Assembly: GCF_047511655.1 (NCBI RefSeq)
Contig: NC_133390.1
Coordinates: 89,969,583 to 90,033,582, forward strand
DNA: 64,000 nt
Direction of reading: 5' to 3'
Origin: Castor canadensis
Taxonomy: Eukaryota; Chordata; Mammalia; Rodentia; Castoridae
The translations under genes and the position numbers were made by a program. This document shows, piece by piece, positions 35,918-47,512 of the stretch (positions are counted from its first letter, which is position 1; each line of letters opens with the position of its first letter). Below the pieces are notes generated by a model. It did not search any database, had not been told where the DNA came from, and saw only the letters and a program-made list of their open reading frames with translations.

Positions 35918-36295
35918 TATAGTATCCATAGGTGACAGGTTCTAGGACACACACACACACACACACACACATACACACATACATGAATGATACCAGGGTC
36001 CATGGGTGCTCAAATCTCTCATACAAAATGTTCTGGGTTTAATCTCCAGCACTGAAAAAAACAGTTGTAATATTTATGATAACCTAAACATATTCTCTTA
36101 TATTCATTTAATAATCACTGTATTACTTACAATGCCTAATTTAATTTAAATGCTATGTATATGGTTGTTATACTATATTGTTTAGGGAATAATGATAAGA
36201 AAAAAGTCTGTACATGTTCAGTACAGGCCAACCATCATAGGCTTTAAAGTCCATGGTTGGTAGAATCTGCCAATACAGAACCTATGGAAATGAAC
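35918..36295 (+). mobile_element. Tigger/MER2-like DNA transposon
   Basis: 'tatccataggtgacaggttc' at the left and 'acagaacctatggaaatgaa' at the right are eroded complementary ends. The internal 'ttgtttagggaataatgata' and 'tctgtacatgttcagtacag' blocks match a MER2-type non-autonomous Tc1/mariner Tigger element recalled from memory. It carries an (AC)n run at 35947-35982 and a truncated ID 3' end at about 36028-36062. Confidence 0.7.
35947..35982. repeat. (AC)n microsatellite
   Basis: About 16 AC units with AT interruptions, inside the Tigger-like element. Confidence 0.95.
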
Positions 36296-36478
36296 GACTG
36301 CCAGGACATGAATGACTATACAATATTTATAACTACCTTAAACTAGAAAACACTACAAATGTCCTTTGGCTTATTCATTTTGCAAATGGATAAGCTGGAC
36401 TACCTTGGCTCATTGCTCATTGCTGATGAACAAGAAGGAACTAAGGTATTAATTATGCTGAATGAAAGACAAAACTGT

Positions 36479-36598
36479 CCAGGCATGGCAATATATACCT
36501 GTAATCCTAGCATTCAGAGGCTGATGCAGGAGGATTGCAAGTTGGGGACCAGCCTGGGCTGCATAATGAGACCCTGTCTCAAACAAAAGACAAAAACT
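36479..36598 (+). repeat. B1 SINE monomer
   Basis: 'ccaggcatggcaatatatac' to 'gagaccctgtctcaaacaaa', inserted in the old L1M. Confidence 0.85.
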
Positions 36599-36790
36599 AT
36601 AGGGGTGGAAGATAGAGTCATGATTACGAGGGGTTATGGGAAGGCGGCATAGCCTAAGGATGTTTTTTGGGAGTTGATGAAACTGATCTTATCCTGAGTA
36701 TAGTGAGTGATAGTTACATCAATCTATATACGTGTTCAAAAATCATAGAACCTTATCACAAAAGAAAATTTCACAGTATAATTTTAAAAG

Positions 36791-38784
36791 CACAAATTAT
36801 GTAAGCAGTTAAAAAATCAAGTAAGCTATTTCCCATTGTTCGAAGTATTTGGCAGAACATTTTAGCACAAATAACATCAATTCCATGTGGAAGGAAGGCA
36901 AGATAGATCTTAGATTGTTAGATTAATCCAGAGTTAGTGAATGTGCTTGTGGCAGCTGTGTTTCTAAAGACGTCTGCAACAGTAGACACCTTCAGACAGC
37001 AATTCCCCTGCTGCTCCTTCATCAAGAGGTCTATGCACCTGTCACATGAAGTTGTGACAACTTAAACCAAGAATGTGATGAAAGCTACACTGTGTGATTC
37101 CTGAGGCAAAGTCATAAAGATGCTATACACTTCCTCCTTGTTTTCTTGCAACAATTGCTCTTAGAACTCAGCCACTGTAGTGTGAGGAATTCAAAGTAGT
37201 ACATGGGAAGGCCTATGTGAAAAAGAACTAAGGTCTCTGCCCACTCACCTGGCTGATCTTCCAGCCAAAAGGCAGCACCAGCTTGGTAGCCATGCAAGTC
37301 AACCTTCTTGAATAGTCCATGTAGCTGACACTGTGTGGAGCAGAGAAGAACATGTCTGTGAAGATCCCAAGGCCTGCACAATGATATTCATGAGCAAAAT
37401 AAGAGATTGCTGCTGTGTCTAGCATGGGTGAGGCCTTGGAGTGGATCCCCAGATCCACCCACATGCACACATGCACTCAAGGACAAAATAACTGTTGTTC
37501 TAATTCAATAAGTTTTGGGTGATTTGTACAGAGCAATAGAGAACCAATCTGATGTTTTTATTCATGTATCAATATAAGGAGATCAGAGAACCTTCCAAAG
37601 ATGTGGTGTTCAAAAGAATTCTTGGGATGGGATGAGGCTTGGAGAGAAAGAGTACATGATTGACTATTGAAGTCCTTCCTTGGGCATAGTACTAAGTGGT
37701 GGTACCAGTGCTATTTGCCAAATGTTTTAGAATTCAGCATTTTCACCTTATAACCAGCTAAAACAGAATATAGACAGTTTATGATCTACTCCAGATCACC
37801 GAGATATTTGGTAACAGAACCAAAGTTCTACATCAGGTCTTCTAACATGTGGCTTACTATTCCTTCAACTTTGCTGTGTCTCTTTCCAACAACAGATTCC
37901 AGGGATCCAAAGTACAGAACATAGAGCAACAAATATATGCCTGGCTTCTCCTCATGCTTGTGACAGATTATTGCACTCTCCCAAGGTCACTGGGATGCAT
38001 GTGAGAGATAGATTCTAAATTTCCATGTCCAAGAACCTGAGTAGAAAGATGAAAGTGCTTATAACTGATTGCATCGGGAATGTCAGAAGAATACAGCGAA
38101 GGCAGGCTCAAAATATAAGCTGTAAAAAGATTTGCTACAGAAATGCAATGTGTATGAGCAAGAGAAAGGCTTCCAACATGACTGACTACTCAATATCAAG
38201 GATGTCTCTCTGAAATGACACATAAACCTACTTGGGACAGAATCTACCAAGGAAGTGCTTCTACTTCCTCGGGAAACTGCAGATCCTGTTAGACGATTTC
38301 TACCTAATGTTTTAAGCTTATTTTGTGGTAGTTGAAAGAAAACCTGTTACTCTAGTTATCATGTTGCATGTACATAATTTGGTCTTAGTAGGGAACACAA
38401 TAAAATTGTATTCAGGGCAGTACTGAAAAATTGTTCCCACACTGCTGGTCTTATTCTTTGCAGAGCACTTAGCATTGTCTGAAAGCAAGGCAGGATCAGA
38501 AAAAAGCAAAAAAGACCATTTCTAAGATATGATTTAAAAGCAGAGGTTTTAAATCATATGGTGCTGTGGATTACAAGGTAGATCATTGAGAACAGGACTC
38601 AGATTCATCCCAACAGGACCAAGAGCAGAGCTTCTCTGACCTTGATCAGAGAGGAGCCAAACTCCCTACATTAATATTACTAAGCCCTTAGAAAAACAAC
38701 AATTACTTTCCTCCTACCACAATTCTGCAGAAATGGGGGTGAGGTTAGGTATGAAGGTTATTTGAGTAAAACAAGTGGCCAAGC
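36791..38784. other. Mostly unassigned; possible old repeat at 36950-37460
   Basis: 36950-37460 has the order of an old mammalian interspersed repeat on the minus strand ('tcacacagtgtagctttcat' in antisense). I cannot name it. The rest shows no coding signal. Confidence 0.35.
38527..38559. repeat. Perfect 13-bp inverted repeat, 7-base loop
   Basis: ATATGATTTAAAA at 38527-38539 and its exact complement at 38547-38559, with GCAGAGG between. No terminator or RNA function is claimed. Confidence 0.9.
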
Positions 38785-38910
38785 ATCTTCATTCATTTAT
38801 TTGTTCCTGGAGTACCTAGTAAATGCAAGTTATTCTGTTAAACACTATGGGGAGGGGGAATACAAGGATGAAAAAGACAGGGATTTTTGTCTTCAAAGGT
38901 TCTCATCATC
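38785..38910 (-). repeat. L2 3' end
   Basis: 'ttcattcatttatttgttcc' followed by 'gttaaacactatggggaggg' and 'caaggatgaaaaagacaggg' is the antisense L2 3' end. Confidence 0.65.
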
Positions 38911-39629
38911 ATTTGTTAACAGAGTAAGATTTGAGAACCTGGCCTAGTGAGTCAGAAGTCTAAATATCTACTAGTAGCACCTAAACAAAACATCACTGAG
39001 CTTAATCTTTAGAAGTGGGATACCTCTCTTCAATTGTCTACACAATCAGCAGAGTCAAAAATGTTAATAGCCTCTCTCTCTCTCTGGATTTCATTATCAT
39101 TGAGAAAGTTATGAATTGCAGAATCACTTAGATACATTATTGTGCTCTTAGGAAATTGTTCCTGGTAATGAACAAAGCTCCATTTTCAGATTTGCAGTAT
39201 GGGCTTGGCTTTAACAAGTAAGTGTTTTTTTTCAGAAAAATATGCAACAGATATGGTAAAACAGAAATATAATATTCTTAGAAATGGATTAGTTTTGATA
39301 CTAATTAAAGTTTCCTTTTTGGTACTTGCACTTTATTCTTTTGCTAATATCTCTATGCACATTAAATTTTCAAAAAGGTTGAAGTTTTCATTTATTCACA
39401 AATCTTCAAAGACCAGTAAAATTCTTGTGACATCTTTTCAGGTTTTATGTTCTGTGTGATTTGTATTCCCCCTAATCTTTTATGGAATAGAATTTTTCAA
39501 TGCTTCTCACTGTGTTTTCCTAACTATTTGTTTTTCAACACATAATCCTAAAGTCAGCACTTCTCAAACTTCTACAATATCTGGTAAGTGCCAGTGCACA
39601 GGAACACAGGAAAAAAACACAAGAAAGAA
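38911..39629. other. Unassigned AT-rich stretch
   Basis: No coding exon. Open frame 39199-39459 has no recognisable similarity. Confidence 0.45.
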
Positions 39630-39835
39630 AATGGGCTTTGGAGTTGGTCATGTGCTGTGTAAGATCACTGCCACTTCCTGTATGACTCCAGGTAAAATAC
39701 TTCATCTTATGTGAGCCTTAATTTGCTTATCTGTGAAACGAAGATAAAATGCAAATAGGTCATGAGGATTAGATACAAGTTAAGAAAGCAGAGAACCTTA
39801 TAATTATAAGCACTCAGTAACAACTTCTCTTTGCT
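39630..39835 (+). repeat. MIR element
   Basis: Well-preserved sense MIR: 'ggctttggagttggtcatgt', 'tgccacttcctgtatgactc', 'ttaatttgcttatctgtgaa' and 'cataaggattag'-like 3' side ending near the 'gcactcagtaacaact' block. Confidence 0.82.
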
Positions 39836-40098
39836 TCCTCTAAAAACAATGATAAAGCTAAGGACTTAGTCGTCAAAATACATAAACGAGTGAAAGGCGC
39901 AGACTATTCAGGTCCCAACCAATTTTGACGATATTCTGATATTGTAGACGATTTGACATTTCTCCTTTTCCTTCTTAATGGAAAACAGTATCCAACAGTA
40001 AGAAAAACAAAACGGGGGCGGGCTCTATAATTTCATCATCCTAGTACCACGACTGTTTCTGCCGTGATCTCAATTTTATACAAAATGGCCATTTTCCA

Positions 40099-40221
40099 TC
40101 TGGGCATGGAGTTACACGCCTGTAATTCCAGCACTAGGGAGGCAGAGGCAGTAGGCTCTCAAGTTGGAGGCCAGCCTGAGCTACATAATGAGACCCCGTC
40201 TTGGGGGGAGAAAAAAAAAAA
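40099..40221 (+). repeat. B1 SINE monomer
   Basis: 'tctgggcatggagttacacg' to 'gagaccccgtcttgggg' followed by poly(A). It lies about 1 kb upstream of the GNB4 CpG island. Confidence 0.85.
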
Positions 40222-40734
40222 GTCGTTTTCTCCACAGTTGCTATCAGCTTGTGCTTCTCTTGGCATCATCTCTTCAGGTGCGAATAGATTTATTCCAGGT
40301 GATAGTGGGAAGCAGCTAAAGCAGAGGGAATGGAAGGCTGCGGGGGTGTTAAAATTCTCTTCTGATATTGTTCAAACCTTTCTCCAGCACAGGAACTCCA
40401 CAAAGAACTCCTCTGCAGTTTTTGTTAGCCGTGGCTGTTTCTTTAAATTGTTTGACGTCAGAGAAGGAATGCTATAGCAACAGTCTGTCAAACTGGAATT
40501 AACTCAAAAGAAAGATGGGGGTGGGGAGAGGAAAAATGTTCCCAGGCGGTACTGACTTCAGAGGAAGCAAATTGGAGGGAGGCATTTATTTTATGACATT
40601 TTGAACATAAAACAGCCAGAGAAATGTGGGGGGGAAAAGTCAATTTAGATGCATGTGGTGTTTAAGTCACGCAGAAAAGAGCGCCTTGGCAAGGCTATCA
40701 GCAAGGCCTTCCAGATTCATCAGTGACAACAGTA

Positions 40735-40915
40735 ACAGCAACTTCCAAGAACTGATCATTTAGGTGCAGGCTTTGTGCAAACAGTACTTCATTTGGTATT
40801 TCCAGCACTTTCATGAGACAGGTATTATTACTATCCTTATTTTGCCGAGGATGAAACTTAGGTTTGGAGAGGGCAGGTGGCCGCACAGCCACTGATCGAA
40901 GGCCTGGGATTGTAA
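40735..40915 (+). repeat. MIR element upstream of the promoter
   Basis: 'tgagacaggtattattacta', 'ttttgccgaggatgaaactt' and 'ctgatcgaaggcctgggatt' match the MIR core. It ends only ~200 bp before the CpG island. Confidence 0.68.
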
Positions 40916-41089
40916 AGCGATTTTGTATGACTCTGGGCTTCACTTTTTGGAGCTCCAGAATGTGAAACCCACACAAGGCTCTTGGGATTTTCTCGCTCAA
41001 CCCCTCTCCTGTCCTTCCGCAGCAAACGGACGCCTGGGCAGTGTCAGGAAGGAAACTGACCACACCACTTAGACGGGCGCTGCTCTTCT

Positions 41090-41960
41090 GAGTGCTCCGG
41101 CGTCCAGGCGCCACATCAAGAAACCGAAACTGCCCTGGAATTAATGTTTTTCTTCTCCGTCTAGCAGGGAACGAGAGAGAAAATAGGAAGCAGAAGCTGC
41201 GCGCGGCGCCCGCTTCCCTAGACCCCGGCCCGCGCCCGGGCCACGCGCGCTCCAGGACCTGCGCGCGCCCGCCGCGCGCCCCCACCGCCCTCCGCGCGCC
41301 TCGCGCCACGTCCCCGCCCCGGCCCCGCGCGCAGCAGAGTTGGCTGCTGGGCGGGCTGGGTGTGGCTGGCGGCTCGGGTCTCGGCGGTGCGTTGTGTGTG
41401 CCCCGCACGCCGGCTTCGCGCTCCAGGGGCAATTGACCGCCCTGAGGACCCAGGCGGCGCCTGGCTGGCCGGTCGAAGCGGGCCAAGCGCCCTCCAGGTG
41501 GGTGGCGAGCGCGCGAGCTGCGGCTCGTCGGTGCGCCCCGCCTGGCGGGGGCGGGGGAGCAGTCCCCGGCTTCCCGCTGGGGCCGTGAGGCTCCACGGGC
41601 CGCCCTTGCGGGACCCGGCCTGGGGGATGGCGCGTGGCGGCCGGGTCCCTCCTGACCCTGGGACTGGGGACGACAGACACGGCGGAGACCGCGCGGCGCG
41701 CCCTGGCTGCGCTGGCCGCCGTCGCGGGCGCGTCCTGGGCGCCTCGGACCACCGCTGGTCTGCGAAAGCAGAGAGGGCGGGCGGACCCGGGTTCAGTCCC
41801 GAGGCCTCCGCCGTGTTCCAGACCGCCGCTCTCGCTGCAAGTCCGCTGCTGCTCGGGGCTGCCCCGGACGGCTGCGGTGGAGATGGAGAGCGCGGGGAGC
41901 GCTGCTAACTTCTCCGCCGGTGCTGAAGCGAGCCCGGTACTCCCGTGCCCAGTCCGTCTT
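41090..41960 (+). promoter_or_regulatory. GNB4: GNB4 CpG-island promoter
   Basis: This is the only strongly GC- and CpG-rich block in the window, with dense CG dinucleotides and CGCG runs from about 41195 to 41900. No TATA box is apparent. A GC box (Sp1-type, TCCCCGCCCC, complement of the usual GGGGCGGGGA) lies at 41311-41320. G-rich tracts occur at 41544-41558. Its position upstream of the first coding exon, on the + strand, makes it the GNB4 promoter. Open frames of up to 262 codons on either strand arise from the absence of AT-rich stop codons. Confidence 0.85.
41340..41497 (+). other. GNB4: Candidate GNB4 non-coding exon 1
   Basis: A good splice donor, CCTCCAG then GTGGGTGG, falls at 41497/41498 inside the CpG island and downstream of the GC box. 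The GNB4 start codon lies in the next exon, so exon 1 should be 5' UTR. The transcription start is not determinable here and the left boundary is nominal. Other GT sites in the island are possible donors. Confidence 0.4.
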
Positions 41961-42207
41961 TGAAATGATTCGGTGCCCAGTGCCTTCGGGGTGGGGAGGA
42001 GGTGGATTGTTGATAATGGATTTTGAATACTTGTAAGTTCGGTTTTTAAGAGAGTGTTTTCCTTCTCTCTTCACATCCGTTCCTGCTTCAGAACACAAAT
42101 GATTGCCTTTTACTTTGACATTTATTGTTATTCAGTAAGGAAAGAAGGGAAGATTGGATTTCCAAAAGTTTAAAGCAGGCTTAGTTTGTTTATAGCAGCG
42201 CTTTGTT

Positions 42208-42526
42208 ATTCATTCTCTCTCCCCTTCTTTCCCTCTCTCTCCCCCCCCTCCTCTCGCTCTCTCCCCCTCCCTCCTCTCCCTCTCTCTCCCCCTTTCCTTC
42301 TCTCCTTCTCTTCCTTTCCCAAGCTTTCTACTTCTCTCTTAGTAAGGGATGAGGATGCATCTTTGTTATTTTGCCTGACTCTCCCCACACTCCACTTCTC
42401 TCTCAGTAAAGGATAAAGATGTATCTTTGTTATTTTTCCTGTCCCCCTCTCCCCCTTCTCTCTCTCCCCTCCCCCATTTCTCTCTCATTTCTTTCTCAGT
42501 AAAGGATGAAGATGTATCTTTCTGCT
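42208..42526 (+). repeat. Polypyrimidine tract with three ~45-bp tandem-like units
   Basis: C/T-rich run from about 42208 to 42330. A unit resembling 'cttctctctcagtaaaggat' followed by 'gaagatgtatctttgttatt' then occurs at 42331-42377, 42395-42441 and 42489-42526. Extra CT-rich sequence separates the units. It lies ~250 bp after the CpG island. Confidence 0.85.
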
Positions 42527-43229
42527 CAGTCACTGACAAAATAGTCCTTATGTGTATTAGCGCCCCATCAAGAAGTTTTCTTAAGATGCTGGGAATTTGA
42601 TTGCTGGTCCATCTCCATGCTGCAAACTGAGACTGCGATCTTTAAGTGCATCTTCTAGAAGACACAGAGTGCACTCTACTTATGTAAGAGGAGAGGAAAG
42701 TCATTTCTAGTGGACAGATTTGGTACATTTCAAATGGTGTACTTTGAGACTATTGTAAATTTAATAGTATTCTATGTGGACCTTTTGGTTTGTCACATAT
42801 CCTGGACTCTGAAAGTTTCTTGCATATTTCAGTATTTGGTTAAATATTTAAAATTTTTTTCATGTCTCATTTGAGTTTATGTATTAATTTGAAACTGAAA
42901 ATTATGCCTTGTGATACATTAAGGTACATCTCTGTGAGCCCGTAGACATAATCGAGGAAATTATTTTGAGTTGTTGATCTTTGTTAACCTGTAGAATTGT
43001 TTCTTTTAAATCATCAGTGCTTAAGTATGGTCAGCACATATTTTTATACCTTAAAAATAGATGCTGGGTACTTTCAGAATTAAGAAATGGAACTAAGCAT
43101 TGGACGTTTTTCTGCCCTTTCCAAACACTTCCTGAAATGGTGTGATTTCTCTGATTTCTTTCAGGTTTGTTATTGAAGTCGAGTGGTTGTGTTACCAGGT
43201 TCTTTACCTTGCTGACTAGTTTAATCTGC

Positions 43230-43450
43230 ATTTATTGTACAGATTATTTGCCAAGCAACTTGTCTTGGACAAAAGGCAGTCCTACGTATTACTCTATTTA
43301 CCTTTCAGTAACCTGGCAAAGGGAACATTATCCACTTGTACAGTAAGGAAGCTGTGCCCGTGAGATGTTAGGTCACTCGCTAGCGACCACGTAGCTGATA
43401 AATAACTAGGGTCCAGGGCAAGATTCCTGTCCCTGACAGTTCAGGGCATT
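43230..43450 (+). repeat. MIR element
   Basis: 'ccacttgtacagtaaggaag', 'gtgagatgttaggtcactcg' and 'gtagctgataaataactagg' match the sense MIR core. Confidence 0.62.
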
Positions 43451-43770
43451 AGGATTAATCCTTAATTACTCATTAGCATATTTGTAAAATTTCCAGCACG
43501 TACCAGAGATGTTGTCCTTGTTTTCCCAGCATGATTGGTACTACCCATCCATGGTAATACACAGATCCTCACATCAGCCATTCTCCTCTCACCTCAATTC
43601 TAATTGCCTTGATCAAATGTTGATAACCTCCATTTTGCTAGCACAGAATTATCCTATTGACATTATTAGGTAGTGATTAATCATTCTTCCAAAATAAAAA
43701 CCACACAGTAATGGGGGTTCTCTACAGACATAAATATGACTCATTTGGAAGGTGACAAACAAGATGGTGA

Positions 43771-43898
43771 CCCCAGGTGTGGTAATCCACACCTGTAATC
43801 CCACTACTCCAGAGGCTTAGGGAGGAGGATTGTGAGTTTGGGGCCAGCCTGGGCTACATAGCAAGATCCCATCTCAAAACAAATTAACAAACAAAAAC
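43771..43898 (+). repeat. B1 SINE monomer
   Basis: 'ccccaggtgtggtaatccac' to 'atctcaaaacaaattaacaa', sense orientation in GNB4 intron 1. Confidence 0.88.
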
Positions 43899-44999
43899 CA
43901 GGCTCACAATCTATTGTGGGTATATATGTCCTGTTGGAGTAATCCCATGTCCCCTACGTACTCAATTTGTCCGTTTCTATGGAATCACTTACATTATTAT
44001 ATAAACATTGCTATGCCTCCCACCTTAAAATAAATCATTTCTTGAGCCAATGATCTACTTCAGTGACTGCCCCGTTTCTCAGTTTCACCTCAAGAAATCC
44101 TAATTTTTTGACAGAACAAAAATAAATGCAGGGGAGATAACCATAAACCACTTACTTCCAGGAAGCGGGTGGGAACTGAGTGAAGTGGGAGAGGACGAGG
44201 GAATGGTTCTACTTTGACGAACACACCTTTTTGTGCAGTTTTGAGTTTTAGAAACTTGTTAATCTTGTACATGTCCAAACACTAAAATTAGCAAGATGGA
44301 TGGGGACTCCAAAATTTACTGTTTTTTAAAAATCTTCTTAAAACGCCAATTAAATTCAAACAGCAACAAATGAATTAACTGTATTTCAGTAAATAAATGA
44401 TCAGAAGAAAAACATGAATTCAAGTAAGTTTTGAACACAGGACTTTTACTATATGCCCTTAATCTAAATATAAAAAGAACTGGGGAGGAAAGAGCTTGAA
44501 CTCTGTGTAGCAGGCTATTACTTGTATGGTAAAGGTATAGTGATACCTTTGGAAGATTGGCCAAATGAATAAGGCCATTGATATTTGGGGAGCTAGAGTT
44601 TTAAATATGGAATGGAAGAAGGCATTGAAGTCTCTGGCGTCAGATTGGGATTAGTGGCACGAATATGAGCTCATGATAAGAATATATACATATACAGATG
44701 TACGTACATGTCTGGTGGAAGGGCCTGGGAGCAGTAACATACAGGTAACAGTGAACACAACTAATGCCCTGTCAAAATGGCTAATTGTAGAACTGGGATA
44801 TTCAGGTGAGCCTTGAGTATTTTGTATCACAAAGTAAGTGGCATGTCAAAAGGACATAGGACTAACTTGAAGGAACACTCAATGGCCAAATCTGGAAGAA
44901 TTTGATCATGAAAATGAATGATGATAGAAACATAACTCATTGAATAAAAGAAAAATCCCTACATCTATGAGAGGTCTAAATGAGCATGGATTGTACCCT

Positions 45000-45460
45000 A
45001 CCCATGTCCCTAATCTCATTTTCCGCCCCTCTCCACCTTGTTCATTGTCCTTCAGCATCACCATCTTCCTGTTGTTGATCTGACTTGCCAGGTTACTTTC
45101 TGCCTCCAGAGTCTTTGCATTTACTGTTTTTCTGCCTAGAATTCTTTTTCCCTTTTAAGGTATGGCTCATTTCCTTATTTCATTCAACTTTACTTAGATT
45201 ACTTTATTTAAAAATAGTCTCCCTAGTCACCTGTGATCTAACCTCTTTACAACTTTTTTTCTTTCAGCGTACTTATCTGTACTTAAATCATGTGATTTGT
45301 TTACGTGCTTTGCTATCTCCGAATCAGATACAGGATAATGTATCTGCCACAATGATGGAAACCTGTGTGGTTTTTTTTGCTACTGAATCTTCAGAGCCTG
45401 GAATATGCCCAGCATGTGGTTGGAACTCAGATACTTGTTGAATGAATGAATGCAAAAATT
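45000..45460 (+). repeat. L2 (LINE-2) 3' region
   Basis: Sense L2 in good order: 'gagtctttgcatttactgtt', 'ctgcctagaattctttttcc', 'ggtatggctcatttccttat', 'tgatctaacctctttacaac', and 'cttgttgaatgaatgaatgc' at the 3' end. The 118-codon open frame across it is chance. Confidence 0.85.
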
Positions 45461-47312
45461 AGTACATTCCAGCTCTTTTTCTGGATTTTAGCTGCAGCTA
45501 TTTCAAGTGGGCAAAGCAGTTTCCAGAGAATCCTATAGCATTAGTGTTATTTAAGGCATTTTGGTGGAGGAGCTAAAGCTCCTCTGGAGCCAGTGACCAA
45601 CTTGCAGTTTCCCATCTCACCTTTCTTTTGTGTGCCCTCTGGTGGACGAATGCTAATAAGCAGCAACTGAGTAGACTGGGTCAATAGGAAGGAATGGGAA
45701 AACCTGGATAGCAAATTGTGTAATTAACTTAAAAAAAAAAACCAATATGAAAATTTTAATTTTAGGTGAGCCTCCACATTAATCACAATATGGACAGAAA
45801 GGACAAAAAAGAAAATGGGTAATAATTGGATTTGAAGAGCCATATGGCTTAGGATGAAAAAAATAAAATGAATGCATTCAAGTATTTTGACTACTTAAAA
45901 GTAATACCTGTTTATGTATACTTAATTTTCCACGTTTAATTCAAGGGCCTCGTTTCCTCAGTGTTGTGTTAATTTCAGTTAACCTTTATTGACCATACCA
46001 CCTATGGGACAACACTGTAATTTGAGAAGCAGACGTTAAACCCCAACTGTTGAGTGCTAGAGACAGAGCTCTTAGTCATTGTGCTTCACAGCCACCTCCC
46101 TGCTAATGTCCTGCGGGGTGAACAGGTACCAAAGAAATAACTGTGGTACAATAGCTGTGAACAAAAAGTGCTTGGTAAGTTCACAGCATGTGACTGTGTT
46201 TCCAATATGCATTATTGAGAGTCTTTCTTCCAGATTTGTCTAGCATATATGTTGTTTGATCTGTTTTGAAGTGGAAATCACACCAAGTGATTTTCTTTTT
46301 ATTTATTTATTTGTTTATTTTGCTATGCACGGCCTGGAACATGGTAGGGAAGTGCTTTTGGTAACAATTCTACTAATTTCTCTATTGCTGAAATAAGTGA
46401 GAATACTGCTTTGGGAGGGACACTGCTGAGCAGAATGGTCCCTAAGGCTCAAAGAGCAAATAATCTCTGGGTCTCACAGACCCAGCTAGTCTTGTTTGTT
46501 CCTGCTTTACTTCCTGTCTTACTTCCATTTTGCTGCAGAAATGTTCCTTCTGGATTGTGCAGAATGCAGACCCAGGGTCCAGTGGGGGTGTTTAACTGTA
46601 TATGATGAACACATTTTTTTAAAGCCTGAAAACTTTGAAATTCTGAGATATATTTGGCTCTAAGGTTTAAGGCAAAGAGTTATGGCCTTGTTTGTGTATA
46701 CACATATATGTTTGTCTTCCTTTTTGGACTGTATATTCCTGGAGACCTGGGCCTAAGTTGTATTCACATGAGCCATGATTCCTGGCACATTCAGTAAATG
46801 TTTGGTGAGAGAATAAACTGTAGCAGAAAGTTACAGCTAGGTGAAGGGAAACAGACTGGAGAGCAACGTCTTCTTTATTTCCTGGAACACAAAACAGACT
46901 GAGGCCAACTATTTTAATCTCTCTCAAGAATTTATGCAGAAGCCTAGAGCTGTATGGGACAAGTGGGTAAGGGAGGAAAAGAGAAGCTGGAGATGCTGAG
47001 ATTGTAGCATAAATTGTAGTGTTTGTTTTTATTCTGCAACCACATCACTCATTACCTTGAGTATTTTTAAGTACCCCCCCAGAGTAAAACAACTCTTAAA
47101 ACTGCTCCAGGTAACGAGAGAGAAAGCTTTAAATACCTTGCCTGATTCATTATTATTTGTAAAATTTTATTTTGTAAAATATAGGAAATACAAATCTTCA
47201 TTGCAAAGAGAAAAGTAGACTATTAGAAAATTTAATTATAATAACAAACTTGAAATTCACTTTTCTGATGTAGACTTTTAGGAAGCAAAAGTAGTTTATG
47301 TTTAAATTTTCC

Positions 47313-47512
47313 TTTTTTTTGTGGTGCAGGGGCTTGAACTCAGGGCCTTCACCTCAAGCCACACCACCAGCCCAATTTTTTGTGATAGTGGTTTTTTTTT
47401 CCATGATAGGGTCTCTCAATCTATTTGCCCCACCTGGCTTCGAACTATAATCTTCCTGATCTCTGCTTTCTGAGTAGCTAGTATTACAGGCATGAGCCAC
47501 TGGTACCCGGCT
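47313..47512 (-). repeat. B1-dID composite SINE
   Basis: Poly(T), then ID half 'ggggcttgaactcagggcct', B1 half ending 'gagccactggtacccggct'. Antisense to GNB4. Confidence 0.88.

Larger units (their letters stand above)
35640..36790 (+). mobile_element. Old L1M, sense, interrupted
   Basis: Sense L1M ORF2 end and 3' UTR. 'tgttggcaaggacttggacc' and 'tgctggtatgaatgcaaaat' occur before 35918, 'aactagaaaacactacaaat' after 36295, and 'gaaactgatcttatcctgag' plus 'ggggttatgggaaggcggca' at 36620-36700. A DNA transposon (35918-36295) and a B1 (36479-36598) are inserted. Confidence 0.8.

Noticed and set aside
40064..40477. 137-codon plus-strand frame
   Set aside because: Its first third translates a B1 SINE and its poly(A) tail.
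40698..41486. 262-codon open frame on the minus strand
   Set aside because: It extends from CpG-rich sequence into a MIR and has Ala/Arg/Pro-rich composition without similarity. It is explained by the scarcity of stops in the CpG island.
41141..41963. Several 100-203-codon frames on both strands in the CpG island
   Set aside because: Overlapping open frames in multiple phases are expected for GC-rich DNA. The region fits a promoter and 5' UTR.
42331..42526. Possible CRISPR-like spaced repeats
   Set aside because: Only three imperfect units with CT-rich spacers in a mammalian intron; there is no exact repeat length and no cas context.
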